Made by a program: the position numbers and the translations under genes
Assembly: GCA_944324285.1 (NCBI GenBank)
Contig: CALUVR010000013.1
Location: 1-58,833, forward strand
DNA length: 58,833 nt
Source: Candidatus Gastranaerophilales bacterium
GTDB taxonomy: Bacteria; Cyanobacteriota; Vampirovibrionia; Gastranaerophilales; Gastranaerophilaceae
Direction of reading: 5' to 3'
Part shown: positions 1 to 8,593 of the stretch, one piece after another
Layout of the letters: each line of letters begins with the position of its first letter
Position numbering within the stretch: the stretch's first letter is position 1
Notes under the pieces: generated by a model
Database searches by the model: none
What the model was told of the DNA's origin: nothing
What the model saw: the letters and a program-made list of their open reading frames with translations, nothing else

Positions 1-117
1 CTTGAATTGAGATTGAAACAGCTTGATACAGAACAGGATGCAATCTCAACTGAAATGGATGCAGTATCTAAGGTTATTGAAAAGAACACTGAAAGTACAT
101 TCAAAACTTTCGGATAA
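1..117 (+). CDS. C-terminal end of an unidentified protein (5' truncated by window edge)
   Basis: The frame is open from the first base and ends at a TAA at 115-117, giving 38 residues. The fragment is polar and looks helical or coiled-coil (pattern LKQLDTEQDAISTEMDAV), ending in STFKTFG. No domain can be named from this piece. It does not look like a random frame because a hairpin region and a terminator follow it. Function unknown; my impression that similar tails occur on lineage-specific proteins of gut Melainabacteria is from memory and unchecked. Confidence 0.55.
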   Translation, partial: LELRLKQLDTEQDAISTEMDAVSKVIEKNTESTFKTFG

Positions 118-138
118 TATTAACTGTGCCAATTAACC

Positions 139-154
139 GACCGAAAAAACGGTC
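139..154. other. Small hairpin downstream of the truncated gene
   Basis: GACCG, a six-A loop, then CGGTC form a perfect 5-bp stem. It is not followed by a T-run, so it is not a classical terminator. It may stabilise the 3' end of the upstream mRNA. The rest of 118-300 is A-rich, with a pyrimidine-rich tract near 258-301 and no convincing gene. Confidence 0.35.
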
Positions 155-301
155 AAGGAGTAATAAAAAAAGATAAAGAATAATCTAATAAATTTAATAA
201 AAGAAAACAGGCTTATCTAAAGAAGAGAGAACGATAGGCTTAAGAAAAGATATACAAATAAAAATTTCCTTTCCCTTTTTCCTTTTTCCTATTAATTTTC
301 C

Positions 302-334
302 AACGACGAACTACCAAGTGAGTCGTTTTTTTTT
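302..334 (+). terminator. Rho-independent terminator of the upstream gene
   Basis: AACGAC (302-307) pairs with GTCGTT (322-327) across a 14-base loop and runs straight into nine Ts. It ends only a few bases before the -10 box of the next gene, so termination and initiation are nearly back to back. Confidence 0.7.
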
Positions 335-335
335 A

Positions 336-344
336 TGTTAAAAT
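336..344 (+). promoter_or_regulatory. Extended -10 promoter giving a leaderless mRNA
   Basis: TGTTAAAAT is an extended -10 box (TGn-TAAAAT). Exactly six bases separate it from the ATG at 351, so the expected transcription start is the A of the start codon. No Shine-Dalgarno sequence is present. The same geometry recurs before gmk, hemW and, with seven bases, larB. Confidence 0.55.
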
Positions 345-350
345 AACCTT

Positions 351-1214
351 ATGGCATTTAATGAAATATACGGAGAGATTTTTAATACAGTCAGGTCAGA
401 TATTGAAAAAGTTAATGCAAAATTGGATGAGGCTTTTGATGTTGACAATTCTGTTCTTGAAAAACTGCAATTTTTTTTGCATTCTCCATCAAAAAGAATT
501 CGCTCTGTAATGACTTTTTTGTACTTAAGAGCGTTTGGAATAGAAATTACTGAAGAACAAATAGAACTGCAGGCAATTGTAGAACTTATTCATAATGCCT
601 CTTTAATCCATGATGATGTTATTGACGAAGAATTCAAAAGGCGCGGCGAAAGTTCTCTGAATTCGGAATTGGGCAACAGGCTTGCTGTAATTTCCGGAGA
701 TTATTTGTTGGCAGTTGTTATGAAAAAGCTTTGTTCCTTTAATTCCTTAGAGCTTTTTAATATTTTTTCAAGAACTTTAGAAAACATGTGCAGCGGCGAA
801 ATTCAGCAGCATTTGAATTTGTATAAAATTCCGACAATAGAAGATTATCTTGAAAAGTCTTACCTGAAAACGGGTTCTCTTTTTGAAGCTTCTATTACAG
901 GAGCAATGCGCCTTGCAGGTGATACAAAAATTATTCGTGCAGTTGAGTTTGGGCGAAATTTCGGGATTTCATTTCAAATAAGAGATGATTTGCTGAATGT
1001 TCTACAGCCTGAGTCGAAAGATTTACAATCAGGGGTGTATAATGCTCCTGTAATATTTTCCGGCAGTACGGACATTACGTCGGCGGGTATTGAAAAAACA
1101 AAGGATTTGTTGAATAATTATTTGGTTAAAGCAGATGAATGTCTTTCCGATTTAGAGGAAAATGTATACACTTCAGCTTTAGAAAATTTATTGGAGTTAT
1201 TGCAAGATGTCTAA
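351..1214 (+). CDS. Polyprenyl synthetase family protein (trans-isoprenyl diphosphate synthase)
   Basis: Expected to condense isopentenyl diphosphate onto an allylic diphosphate to make the polyprenyl chain for quinones or cell-wall lipid carriers; cytosolic. The first aspartate-rich motif is intact (DDVID, residues 88-92, in LIHDDVIDE). The second, in FQIRDDLLN (residues 208-216), has Asn where the family usually has the last Asp. A C-terminal SGVYNAPVIF replaces the more common KRTLPLI-type block. At 287 residues it is somewhat shorter than the roughly 320 of bacterial long-chain synthases. It overlaps lepB by 8 bp, so the two are probably co-transcribed. The start has no ribosome-binding site but sits six bases after an extended -10 box. 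Chain length cannot be told from sequence. Confidence 0.88.
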   Translation: MAFNEIYGEIFNTVRSDIEKVNAKLDEAFDVDNSVLEKLQFFLHSPSKRIRSVMTFLYLRAFGIEITEEQIELQAIVELIHNASLIHDDVIDEEFKRRGESSLNSELGNRLAVISGDYLLAVVMKKLCSFNSLELFNIFSRTLENMCSGEIQQHLNLYKIPTIEDYLEKSYLKTGSLFEASITGAMRLAGDTKIIRAVEFGRNFGISFQIRDDLLNVLQPESKDLQSGVYNAPVIFSGSTDITSAGIEKTKDLLNNYLVKADECLSDLEENVYTSALENLLELLQDV

Positions 1215-2130
1215 ATTTATTGGTGAAATGTCTTATGAAGAATTTAAAGACGCTTTAAAAATTATAATATCAAAGGATGGAGATATTGATTCTGACGAAA
1301 AGGACATGCGTACAGTTTCCGAAAAAGTAAAAGACGGTTTTAATCAGACTGGCAAAAATATAAAATATGTTTTTTCTTTAGAAATGCTAAAAGACATAAA
1401 GAAAGATTTTCTTGTGTTTTTGGATTATTTGAAAGATATAATTACTTTTAGATGGCTAAAAGAGCAGCTGAAACCTCAGGAAAAAGAACCTCTGACAAAG
1501 GAAGTATTTATCCGTGAGGGAAAAAAGTTCAAAGCCACTCTTGCTGATATTGTGGAAACAGTTGTCTTTGTTCTTGTAATGGTTATCATAATAAGGTTTT
1601 TTGCGGGAGAAATCCGCTGGATTCCGTCAGGTTCAATGAAGCCAACCCTTCTTGAGGGTGACAGAATTGTTGTTGAAAGGTATTCAAGATTTTATTCAAC
1701 TCCAAAACGCGGTGATATAATGGTTTTTTACCCTCCGTTTGAAGAGTTAAAAAATACTCCTGTTGAGCTTTTTGCCCGTCTTACTGGATTTTTCTGCAAA
1801 GATATAGCATATATTAAGCGGGTTGTTGGTATGCCGGGTGATAAATATGAGATAAAATCAGACGAATACGGGAAATACACGGTTTATATAAATGATAAAC
1901 CTCTTGATGAACCGTATATCAGAAGTCCCTATGATTACACTCCTTGTACGGAGGCGATGTTTTGCGGACCCGCTGTCATTCCGCCGAAGCACTACTTAAT
2001 GCTCGGGGATAACCGCGGGAATTCTCAAGACGGAAGATACTGGGGACTGCTTCCTGAGGATAGATTTATCGGTCGAGCAGTGTTCTTATTCTGGCCATTT
2101 AACAGAATTAAATCTTTGACCAAGTATTAA
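1207..2130 (+). CDS. lepB: Signal peptidase I with a long N-terminal extension
   Basis: Cleaves signal peptides from secreted proteins at the outer face of the cytoplasmic membrane. A membrane helix at about residues 111-133 precedes the catalytic Ser143 (PSGSMKPT). The general base Lys204 lies in YIKRVVGMPGD, and the conserved GDNR box is at 267-270 before SQDGRYWG. All S26A signature boxes are present. Unusual is a charged, probably cytoplasmic region of about 110 residues before the membrane helix; typical enzymes have far less. It contains a short acidic DGDIDSDEKD stretch of unknown meaning. The gene starts inside the last codons of the polyprenyl synthetase gene, suggesting translational coupling. 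Confidence 0.95.
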   Translation: MSKFIGEMSYEEFKDALKIIISKDGDIDSDEKDMRTVSEKVKDGFNQTGKNIKYVFSLEMLKDIKKDFLVFLDYLKDIITFRWLKEQLKPQEKEPLTKEVFIREGKKFKATLADIVETVVFVLVMVIIIRFFAGEIRWIPSGSMKPTLLEGDRIVVERYSRFYSTPKRGDIMVFYPPFEELKNTPVELFARLTGFFCKDIAYIKRVVGMPGDKYEIKSDEYGKYTVYINDKPLDEPYIRSPYDYTPCTEAMFCGPAVIPPKHYLMLGDNRGNSQDGRYWGLLPEDRFIGRAVFLFWPFNRIKSLTKY

Positions 2131-2214
2131 GTTTTGTAAATATACGTAAAGCCTGTTATATTGTGCGTCTTAATGGGAATAATATTCCTAGATAGCAATT
2201 TTATATACTTTATT

Positions 2215-2231
2215 GTTTTTATATATATACA
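2215..2231 (+). promoter_or_regulatory. Shared 17-bp AT-rich motif, copy 1
   Basis: GTTTTTATATATATACA lies 26 bases upstream of the ATG at 2258. Close copies occur at 2794-2810, 11375-11391 and 38741-38757, each upstream of a lineage-specific unknown gene. It is possibly a promoter element or activator site. Support is positional only. Confidence 0.35.
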
Positions 2232-2257
2232 AAGTATATAAATATAAGGAAAAGATT

Positions 2258-2776
2258 ATGAGCGTACAGGGCGGCGGCTATTATCAAGCCGTGAAAGACA
2301 ATTTGAATAATAAATTATATGGCGGCAGTAGGTCGGATTTTTCAAATGCAGGTCGAGCCAGCGTCGGAGCACGTATTCAATACCAGAATCAGGTTAATAC
2401 GATGAATAATATATCCAAGATACAGAATGCTGCGCAAATGTATGGACTTAATCTTGATGCAAACAGTATTTTTAATATGGCTGATTTAAACGGTAACGGA
2501 ACTATTACAGAGAAAGAAACAACATCGTTTATGTCAAAACTTCCGCAGCTTGCATCAATGAGCGGGGCTGCAGGCAGTGCAGCAGCAGGAGGTGCATCCG
2601 GCGGAGATAGCGGCGGAGGTTTACTTGGTAAAGTCGGAGATTTACTCGGCGGTTCTGCCGGCAGTATAATTGGCGGGCTGCTTGGCGGCGGTGACGGCGG
2701 CAGCAGCGGAGGCAGCAGCAGCGGAGGAGGGCTGATAGATAAAGCAGGTGACTTTCTGGGCGGCTTATTCGGCTAA
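2258..2776 (+). CDS. Gly/Ser-rich protein with a single EF-hand-like loop
   Basis: A 172-residue protein of unknown function. I start it at the ATG at 2258, preceded by AAGGAAAAG, rather than at an upstream in-frame TTG (2213) that would lie inside the AT-rich promoter region. Residues 76-87 (DLNGNGTITEKE) fit the 12-residue EF-hand calcium loop, with Asp1, Asn3, Asn5, Gly6, Ile8 and Glu12. From about residue 104 to the end the chain is almost all Gly, Ser and Ala with two similar blocks, GGGLLGKVGDLLGG and GGGLIDKAGDFLGG. There is no signal peptide. The Gly-rich helical repeats resemble exported or surface-assembled proteins, but that is a guess. Confidence 0.75.
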   Translation: MSVQGGGYYQAVKDNLNNKLYGGSRSDFSNAGRASVGARIQYQNQVNTMNNISKIQNAAQMYGLNLDANSIFNMADLNGNGTITEKETTSFMSKLPQLASMSGAAGSAAAGGASGGDSGGGLLGKVGDLLGGSAGSIIGGLLGGGDGGSSGGSSSGGGLIDKAGDFLGGLFG

Positions 2777-2793
2777 TTGTAAAATTTAGTTAA

Positions 2794-2810
2794 GTTTTTA
2801 TATACTTACA
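2794..2810 (+). promoter_or_regulatory. Shared 17-bp AT-rich motif, copy 2
   Basis: GTTTTTATATACTTACA, 57 bases upstream of the ATG at 2868. It matches the copy before the EF-hand gene at all but two of 17 positions. Confidence 0.35.
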
Positions 2811-2867
2811 CTTGTCAAATTTTCCTATCTGGTTCACAATACATGACGGGAAGGACAAAAGTGTATT

Positions 2868-5216
2868 ATGCTCGTAGGAAAAGCACAACAATTTAACATA
2901 CGACCGATTAAAAAAGAAAAGGTCATGTTATCTCCAAATCAGGTGCCTTTATCTTCTCCGGAGCACATGTCACAATTTAATATTTCGGATATTGAGAGAC
3001 CTTTAAATCATAATTCACAGCAGTTATCATTTAAAGGTCTTTCTGTATCCAGAGCTTTAAACAAAGTTCTGTATAAACCGGGTACTAAAACTTATCAGTT
3101 ATCTAATCTTACATCAATTACTGATGAGCACCTCGGTGAGATGGTTAACAATCTTGTTGCCCACCTTAAAAAATCAAAACATGCTGAAAAACTTATTAAT
3201 TTTAACGGTGATGATGTTATCGTTAATATTAAAACCATCCCTCATCATATCTGGGATGGTTTAATTTATCCTTTTAAAATATTGCCTTTTGATATTTTGA
3301 ACGGCACTGTTGAAATGCTCGGTAAAATTAAACCGCTGGAAAAATGGTCAAAGAATGTTCTTTCAAAACCGTTCTTTAAAAATATCAGACAGCGTTCGAA
3401 AATAGATTCCGAAGTTAGTGCTTTAAAAGGACTTCTTGAAACAGCAGATTCTCTTAAAGGAAAGTCAAAAGATGAAATTTCATCAACCTTATTCCAGAAA
3501 TCCGTTAAAATGTTTGACCCTAAAACAGGTAACTATGATACAAAACACGAAAGAGCACTTTGCCGTATAGTATCAGGTTTGCCGCCTGCTGTACTTCTTG
3601 CAACAGATGCTTATAACTTGTCAAGAATGATGGATGACGATCCGGCTGCGGCAAAACAGGAGAAAAAAGCAAGGTTCCGTCAAGAAATGAGTCGTCTTGT
3701 TATGAACGCATATTTAATGCTTGTAACATTCGGAGCATTGAATAAATATATTAACCAGTCTGCGTTCGGTACAATGTTAATGACCGGTGCAACGACACTA
3801 ATTACAGAAACTTACTCTCGTCTTAGAAACGGTAAACACATTACAAGATTGACTCCTGAAGAAGCACGGGCAGAAAATGAAAAAAATCAAGCGCCGGAAA
3901 GATTAATTAAACCTACAACGTCATTCGGTTCTGCAGAAAAAACTGCTCCTCAGCATAAAGAAACCCAGAAACCTCTGCTTTCGTTTGACACAATTATGAA
4001 GGCTTCAGCCGCAGTTATTGCTGCCGGATTTGCTGTGAAGGGCGCAAGAAAGGTTATCCCGAATTTAGACCATACCATAAAAGTTATAACTGCTCCTTTT
4101 AAAAACCAATATAATAAAATGACAACAATTGCAGACTTTAGAATTAAGGGCGAAACTTTTGACAATATTGTAAGAGTTCTTGAAGATAACAATTACACGG
4201 AACTTGCTCAGAAATATAAAGATATTGCTGCAATGACAAGAAATGCAGACGGAACTATCAGTCTTGGTTTGCGTGATAAAAAAGCAAAACCGGCAGTAGA
4301 TTTCTTTATTGCCCCGATAAGATTTGCATGGAATGCGGTAACCCTTCCATACAGACTTGTGGATAAGGCAATCAGCGGGATTATGAATAAGAAAGATCCG
4401 CTTAAAGGTGTTAAGGGGCTTGAAAGTTTTGCTAAAAATATTCAGACTCTGAAATCTGATGCATTGAAAAAAGGTTATACGGGAGATAAATTCCTTGATT
4501 ATGTAAAAGATAATGCGACGAAAATTAAAGATATCAAGGCTCTTTCTATGAGTATTGAAAAAATCGGGCATGAGGCAACCAAAAAAGGTTACACACCTGA
4601 GAAATTCCAAAAATTCGTAGAAGATAATATTATGAAATCTTTCAATACGGATACAATGTCATCCGTATCAAACGCAGATCTTGCAAACCTTGCAAAAACA
4701 GCATCAACCGCTGCAACAATATGGTTCCTGATGACAGATAACTACAATATGGTTATGCTCAAATCAAACGGTAATGATAAAGAAGGTGCTGAAACCAAAT
4801 TTAAAGAGAGATTTGTACAGGAATGTTCAAGACAATTCTACTCAATGCTGTTGATTGACTTGTTTAACAACACATTCAGCAAACAGTACCACGCATCGCT
4901 TCTCGGAATGAGCTGGATTACCTTAACGGATACAACAATCAGTGAAATTTTAACAAGAAAATCCGTAGGTATGACTGTTAAAGAACATACACGTGATGAA
5001 CTTCTTGCGATAGAAGATAGGCAGAATAAAGCAACCGGTGCATTGAAGAAATACTATAACTTTATGCAGAGATTAACGGGCAAGCGTTCTATAAAATCTT
5101 ATGAAGTCAAGGCAAAGAATGCAAATTCTGCTGCTGCAGCGGATGAACAGGTGAAGGTTCAGAAGGAACCTTCTATGCAGGGCAGCAGTGTTTTGAATAA
5201 GATGATTAAAGGGTAG
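2868..5216 (+). CDS. Large lineage-specific protein with an internal duplication
   Basis: A 782-residue protein I cannot assign. The N-terminus is polar and carries LSFKG at 53-57, a short motif also seen near the start of other proteins here. A domain is repeated: residues about 242-337 (TDAYN at 246-250, then an ArgPheArgGlnGlu segment, then a hydrophobic helix and TETYSRL) align with about 619-713 (TDNYN at 623-627, KFKERFVQECSRQF, a hydrophobic helix, DTTISEIL). A smaller repeat, KKGYTxxKFxxxVxDN, occurs at 534-549 and 572-587. Moderately hydrophobic helices near 242, 280-310, 380-392, 610-625 and 657-690 suggest membrane association. GGGAAGG at 2849-2855 could serve as a distant ribosome-binding site. 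Possibly exported or membrane-remodelling; unknown. Confidence 0.75.
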   Translation: MLVGKAQQFNIRPIKKEKVMLSPNQVPLSSPEHMSQFNISDIERPLNHNSQQLSFKGLSVSRALNKVLYKPGTKTYQLSNLTSITDEHLGEMVNNLVAHLKKSKHAEKLINFNGDDVIVNIKTIPHHIWDGLIYPFKILPFDILNGTVEMLGKIKPLEKWSKNVLSKPFFKNIRQRSKIDSEVSALKGLLETADSLKGKSKDEISSTLFQKSVKMFDPKTGNYDTKHERALCRIVSGLPPAVLLATDAYNLSRMMDDDPAAAKQEKKARFRQEMSRLVMNAYLMLVTFGALNKYINQSAFGTMLMTGATTLITETYSRLRNGKHITRLTPEEARAENEKNQAPERLIKPTTSFGSAEKTAPQHKETQKPLLSFDTIMKASAAVIAAGFAVKGARKVIPNLDHTIKVITAPFKNQYNKMTTIADFRIKGETFDNIVRVLEDNNYTELAQKYKDIAAMTRNADGTISLGLRDKKAKPAVDFFIAPIRFAWNAVTLPYRLVDKAISGIMNKKDPLKGVKGLESFAKNIQTLKSDALKKGYTGDKFLDYVKDNATKIKDIKALSMSIEKIGHEATKKGYTPEKFQKFVEDNIMKSFNTDTMSSVSNADLANLAKTASTAATIWFLMTDNYNMVMLKSNGNDKEGAETKFKERFVQECSRQFYSMLLIDLFNNTFSKQYHASLLGMSWITLTDTTISEILTRKSVGMTVKEHTRDELLAIEDRQNKATGALKKYYNFMQRLTGKRSIKSYEVKAKNANSAAAADEQVKVQKEPSMQGSSVLNKMIKG

Positions 5217-5598
5217 GTTGGGAAGAGAAGTTAATAAGATACGAAGGCACTAAGTAGGAATGACGTTAGGATGATAAGTGCAATAATGTCGGTTGGGCAT
5301 ACCAGCCCAACTAAGATGCTAAGTTCAATAAAAAGACGTTAGGACGATAGGACGTCAAGTGCAATCACGTGAAGAGGGGTGAGAGGTTCTTCAATCCCCA
5401 CACTTTCCAAAAAGGCTGGATTGCTTCGGCTAACGTCTTGCAATAACGTCACATCCCCTCTCCCCTTGAGGGAGAGGGGTAGGGAGAGTGGAAAAAGAGA
5501 AAACCCTCCGGCGCATTCGCGCCACCTCCCTTACAAGGGAGGCAAATTACACACCCTCGCCCCTTGTGAGAGAGGGAATAATGTCTAATTTTTAAAAG
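5217..5598. repeat. Cluster of REP-like intergenic inverted repeats
   Basis: No gene. It holds a GTTGGGC/GCCCAAC hairpin (5291-5311) and a block CCAAAAAGGCTGGATTGC...GCAATAACGTC at 5407-5450, which recurs at 46292-46333. A hairpin CCCTCTCCCCTTGAGGGAGAGGG lies near 5456-5478. A block of about 42 bp at 5502-5552 pairs CGGCGC with GCGCC and CTCCCTT with AAGGGAG, and recurs inverted at 46527-46566. The region is GC-richer than neighbouring genes, and any short reading frame in it follows the repeats. Confidence 0.75.
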
Positions 5599-6204
5599 TT
5601 ATCTTACTTTATTTTCTTCGCCCTTAATCAGTCTTTTAATGTTGCTTCTGTGGAGCCAGATGATATAGATTGCACCAAGAATACAGTACCCGATATATGC
5701 CAAAGGAGCTTTGCACCACCACATTAAAAACGGAGAAACCGCAAGCGCAATAATTGAACCCACTGAAACGTATTTTGTTGAATAAGTTATAACCGCCCAG
5801 ATTAAGGCTATCATCAATCCCACCTGCCAGTTGAGAGCAAGGATTGTTCCAACCCCTGATGCAACGGATTTTCCGCCCGTGAATTTAAGGAAAATAGATT
5901 TGCTGTGACCGAGGATTACTGCAACGGCTGCAACTACAGGCAAAAGTCCTATTCCTGTAAAGGTTGATGTAAACAATTGCGCAAGAATAACCGGCAGTGC
6001 ACCTTTAAATGCGTCAAGCAAAAGCGTTATGAAGAACCATTTTTTCCCCATAACTCTTTTTACGTTTGTTGCGCCGGTGGAGCCTGAACCTATTGTTCTT
6101 ATGTCCTGTCCTGTAAAAGCCTTAACAATAATATAACCGGTCGGGATAGAACCTATTAAATACGCTGTTATAAATACAATCAGTAATTCAAATATTTTTT
6201 CCAT
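5599..6204 (-). CDS. plsY: Glycerol-3-phosphate acyltransferase PlsY
   Basis: Transfers the acyl group from acyl-phosphate to glycerol-3-phosphate, the first acylation in phospholipid synthesis; an integral membrane enzyme. The family's conserved loops are present: GSIPTGY near residue 18, GSGSTGATNVKRV near 40-52, and GHSKSIFLKFTGGKSVASG near 98-116. About five hydrophobic helices and a basic tail (HRSNIKRLIKGEENK) complete the 201 residues, a normal length. The start at 6204 has a strong AAGGAGAG ribosome-binding site. It is convergent with the repeat cluster and divergent from the VWA gene. Confidence 0.95.
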   Translation of the reverse strand: MEKIFELLIVFITAYLIGSIPTGYIIVKAFTGQDIRTIGSGSTGATNVKRVMGKKWFFITLLLDAFKGALPVILAQLFTSTFTGIGLLPVVAAVAVILGHSKSIFLKFTGGKSVASGVGTILALNWQVGLMIALIWAVITYSTKYVSVGSIIALAVSPFLMWWCKAPLAYIGYCILGAIYIIWLHRSNIKRLIKGEENKVR

Positions 6205-6308
6205 ACTCTCTCCTTATCCTGTAAAAATTATACCATAACCCCCGAAATTATCGCAATATTGATTTTGTCAAGCAGATATGGTACTATAAAATAAAAAAGA
6301 GTTGATGT

Positions 6309-6977
6309 ATGAATAAAAGACTGATAATTATAGGACTGCTTATTCTTGCTATTTCCATTATAGGAAAGCTTATCTTTAGTGCAGCAAAGCATATAAAAGT
6401 AGATGATTTTAAACCGGCAGCCGTAATTTTTGTGGTGGATTCTTCGGCTTCAAATCAGAAAGGACTTGCCGCTCAAAAGAAAACAGTTCGCCAGATTTGT
6501 AATATTCTTGATCCGGAAGATACAGTAAAAATTTTAAGAGTGTCTGAAGATGCTTATTTAATCTATGAAGGTGCACCTTTTAACGGTTCCGGTATTGATA
6601 AGGCTATGAATGCTTTCACCAAATATGATGAATCGGATTACGGGACTGCTTACGGTGTTGGACTTAAGAAAGCTTTTTCTCACGCGCTTACAATGAAGAA
6701 AAACGGCTATATGCCAGCAATTGTTGTCCTTGGGGATCTGGAAAATGAGGGTGCTGTTGAAAAGCAGATTAACTGGGATACCTTGCCGCAAAATGTTAAA
6801 AATGTTCAAAAGTATGCACCCGACCTTGCCATGATGTTTTTATATGCACATCCGGAAAAACTAGATATGGTGAAGGAAAAACTCGGACCAATTCTCGGTG
6901 AAAAAAAACTTTTGATTTCTCCAGAACAGAATGTTGATAAAACTGTTAAAAATTTCGTCCACGCACTCGACAGATAG
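6309..6977 (+). CDS. Membrane-anchored von Willebrand factor A (VWA) domain protein
   Basis: One N-terminal membrane helix (residues 5-23) tethers a VWA domain facing the periplasm. The metal-ion-dependent adhesion site looks intact: Asp44-x-Ser46-x-Ser48 in FVVDSSAS, Thr113 in DYGTAYG, and Asp143 in VVLGDLEN. VWA domains bind protein partners through a divalent cation. It begins an operon with an FHA-like membrane protein (12-bp gap) and TonB-C-like proteins, so it may be part of an envelope assembly. Length 222 residues. A -10-like TATAAA lies near 6285. The partner is unknown. Confidence 0.8.
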   Translation: MNKRLIIIGLLILAISIIGKLIFSAAKHIKVDDFKPAAVIFVVDSSASNQKGLAAQKKTVRQICNILDPEDTVKILRVSEDAYLIYEGAPFNGSGIDKAMNAFTKYDESDYGTAYGVGLKKAFSHALTMKKNGYMPAIVVLGDLENEGAVEKQINWDTLPQNVKNVQKYAPDLAMMFLYAHPEKLDMVKEKLGPILGEKKLLISPEQNVDKTVKNFVHALDR

Positions 6978-6989
6978 AAAGGCTAAATT

Positions 6990-8591
6990 ATGTCAATTGT
7001 TATTATATCTTCAAATCAGGAAAAAACTTTTGAGGATAAAGACCTTATAAATATAGGTTCGGATAAGAATTGTGATTTTGTTGTTGATACAGGTTATGAT
7101 GTCCTTTTGACGGTTCAGACTGATAAAATTACAGGAAAATGTTATGTAATAAACAATTTCCGTAATGAAAAAATCCTTTTCAAAGGGAAACCTTTACAAA
7201 AAATTGAGGTGACAAATGTGTGCAAAATCGTCTTTGCAGATACGACGGAATACCTTGGTATAAGACTTGTACAGCAGCCAAAGACTGTTTCTTCAATCGG
7301 CGGAGAAGATTTAAATGAAGATGATTTAAAAAATATTTACGGAAACGATTCCGGAACCATTACCAGAGTGAAGATTGAAAAGCAGCGTGAACCTATAGAA
7401 AATGCACGTGTAAGTATAATTAAACAGGTTGCGTATTCTATAAATGAACTGCGGCAAAAATTATCGGCAAATGCTAAAACAAGTATATTCCTGCATATTG
7501 CACTTCTCGGTTGTGCGATTATTAATGCCTTTGCAGTGTCAAATTATCTGATGGGATTGACTGTCAAAGAGGCTGAAAAATATTTGTATCTTCCGACTAA
7601 TATTAAGGTTTGGGTTATTTATACTCTAATAATTTTTGCGATATGTTTAATGTTAAAGCAGGGCGTGTGCTTATATTTGCAGAATAATGTCGTAAAAGAG
7701 AATATTAAAACATCACGAATTGCGCAGAATTTTATGTTATGGCTTTCTACAATATTTTTGCTTGGAATTTATGCGGTAAACCTTGTATATTTTATGAACG
7801 TGAATAATTTTATGTCTTTTGCTGTATTTATATCGCTTTTCTTTACCGGAATTATGACAACGGTCGCAATTGCCTGCGGGTATTTCACCTGCAACAGTTC
7901 GGAATGGCAGGCGGCTTTGAATAAACTTGAATTCAGAGAAGATTTTGAGGCTGTTATAAAAGCATACAGAGTATGGATAGATAGATACATTAACAGTTTA
8001 AGTTCAACTAAAATCCGTAACATTAAAGACAGACAGTTTACGCTGCAGTTGAAATCAATAGGAGAAGTCGTTCTGGGTATTTTAACCGCACCGTTCCTTG
8101 CCTACGGGGTATCAAATACTCTTGCGATGTGCTTTCCGGAAGCCGCAGGATGGGTAAGAATTTCAGGACTTCGATTTAGCCCGATATTTCTTGTTCTTGC
8201 AACATTTTTAATTATATTTGCATTTTTTTCTTTTGTTGCGGCATTTACTGCGTCAAAGAAAATTCAGGGGTCTGAAGTTATAAAGCAGGATGGATTTAGT
8301 GACTACAGACAACACGGCGTGAATATTTTCGGGCTTGAAGGGGTTAAAAAACTCAGAGCCGATAACAGAAGATATTTGTGGATTGCACTTTGTATAATCT
8401 TTATTGAATTTACAATGAATGTTTCATATTTCATGACAGAAATCGGCGGAGATTTCAAGGGGCTTGCTTTGAGTTTTATAGCTGCGCTTGTTCCGACTGC
8501 ATTGTTACTTGCGGAAACCGTGTTGCTTAGTCAGACAAACTTTGACATTTATGCATGCGATGAATTGATTGCTAAAATTGATAAAGATTAA
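6990..8591 (+). CDS. FHA-like domain protein with about eight membrane helices
   Basis: Residues 3-93 look like a small beta-sandwich with an FHA-style strand and loop (NIGSDKNCDFVV, 21-32); FHA domains read phosphothreonine, but the rest of the signature is weak. A linker to residue 160 is followed by hydrophobic helices at about 168-188, 207-227, 248-268, 275-298, 358-382, 395-425, 465-483 and 495-520. It sits between the VWA gene and a TonB-C-like gene with gaps of 12 and 2 bp, so it is almost certainly in the same operon. No transporter or enzyme signature was recognised in the membrane part. Function unknown. Confidence 0.75.
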   Translation: MSIVIISSNQEKTFEDKDLINIGSDKNCDFVVDTGYDVLLTVQTDKITGKCYVINNFRNEKILFKGKPLQKIEVTNVCKIVFADTTEYLGIRLVQQPKTVSSIGGEDLNEDDLKNIYGNDSGTITRVKIEKQREPIENARVSIIKQVAYSINELRQKLSANAKTSIFLHIALLGCAIINAFAVSNYLMGLTVKEAEKYLYLPTNIKVWVIYTLIIFAICLMLKQGVCLYLQNNVVKENIKTSRIAQNFMLWLSTIFLLGIYAVNLVYFMNVNNFMSFAVFISLFFTGIMTTVAIACGYFTCNSSEWQAALNKLEFREDFEAVIKAYRVWIDRYINSLSSTKIRNIKDRQFTLQLKSIGEVVLGILTAPFLAYGVSNTLAMCFPEAAGWVRISGLRFSPIFLVLATFLIIFAFFSFVAAFTASKKIQGSEVIKQDGFSDYRQHGVNIFGLEGVKKLRADNRRYLWIALCIIFIEFTMNVSYFMTEIGGDFKGLALSFIAALVPTALLLAETVLLSQTNFDIYACDELIAKIDKD

Positions 8592-8593
8592 TT

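Noticed and set aside
1276-1306. EF-hand in the signal peptidase extension (DGDIDSDEKDMR)
   Set aside because: The loop lacks Gly at position 6 and Glu at position 12.
4065-4610. A 181-residue minus-strand frame inside the 782-residue gene
   Set aside because: Composition (Phe/Ile/Cys-rich) is that of a reverse shadow; the plus-strand gene is longer, with repeats showing selection on that frame.
5291-5311. GTTGGGC...GCCCAAC as an integron attC site
   Set aside because: attC runs RYYYAAC...GTTRRRY; here the order is reversed, the hairpin is too short and no integrase or cassette genes exist.
5379-5588. A 69-residue frame in the repeats after the 782-residue gene
   Set aside because: It runs through REP-like inverted repeats, has no ribosome-binding site and its composition follows the repeats.
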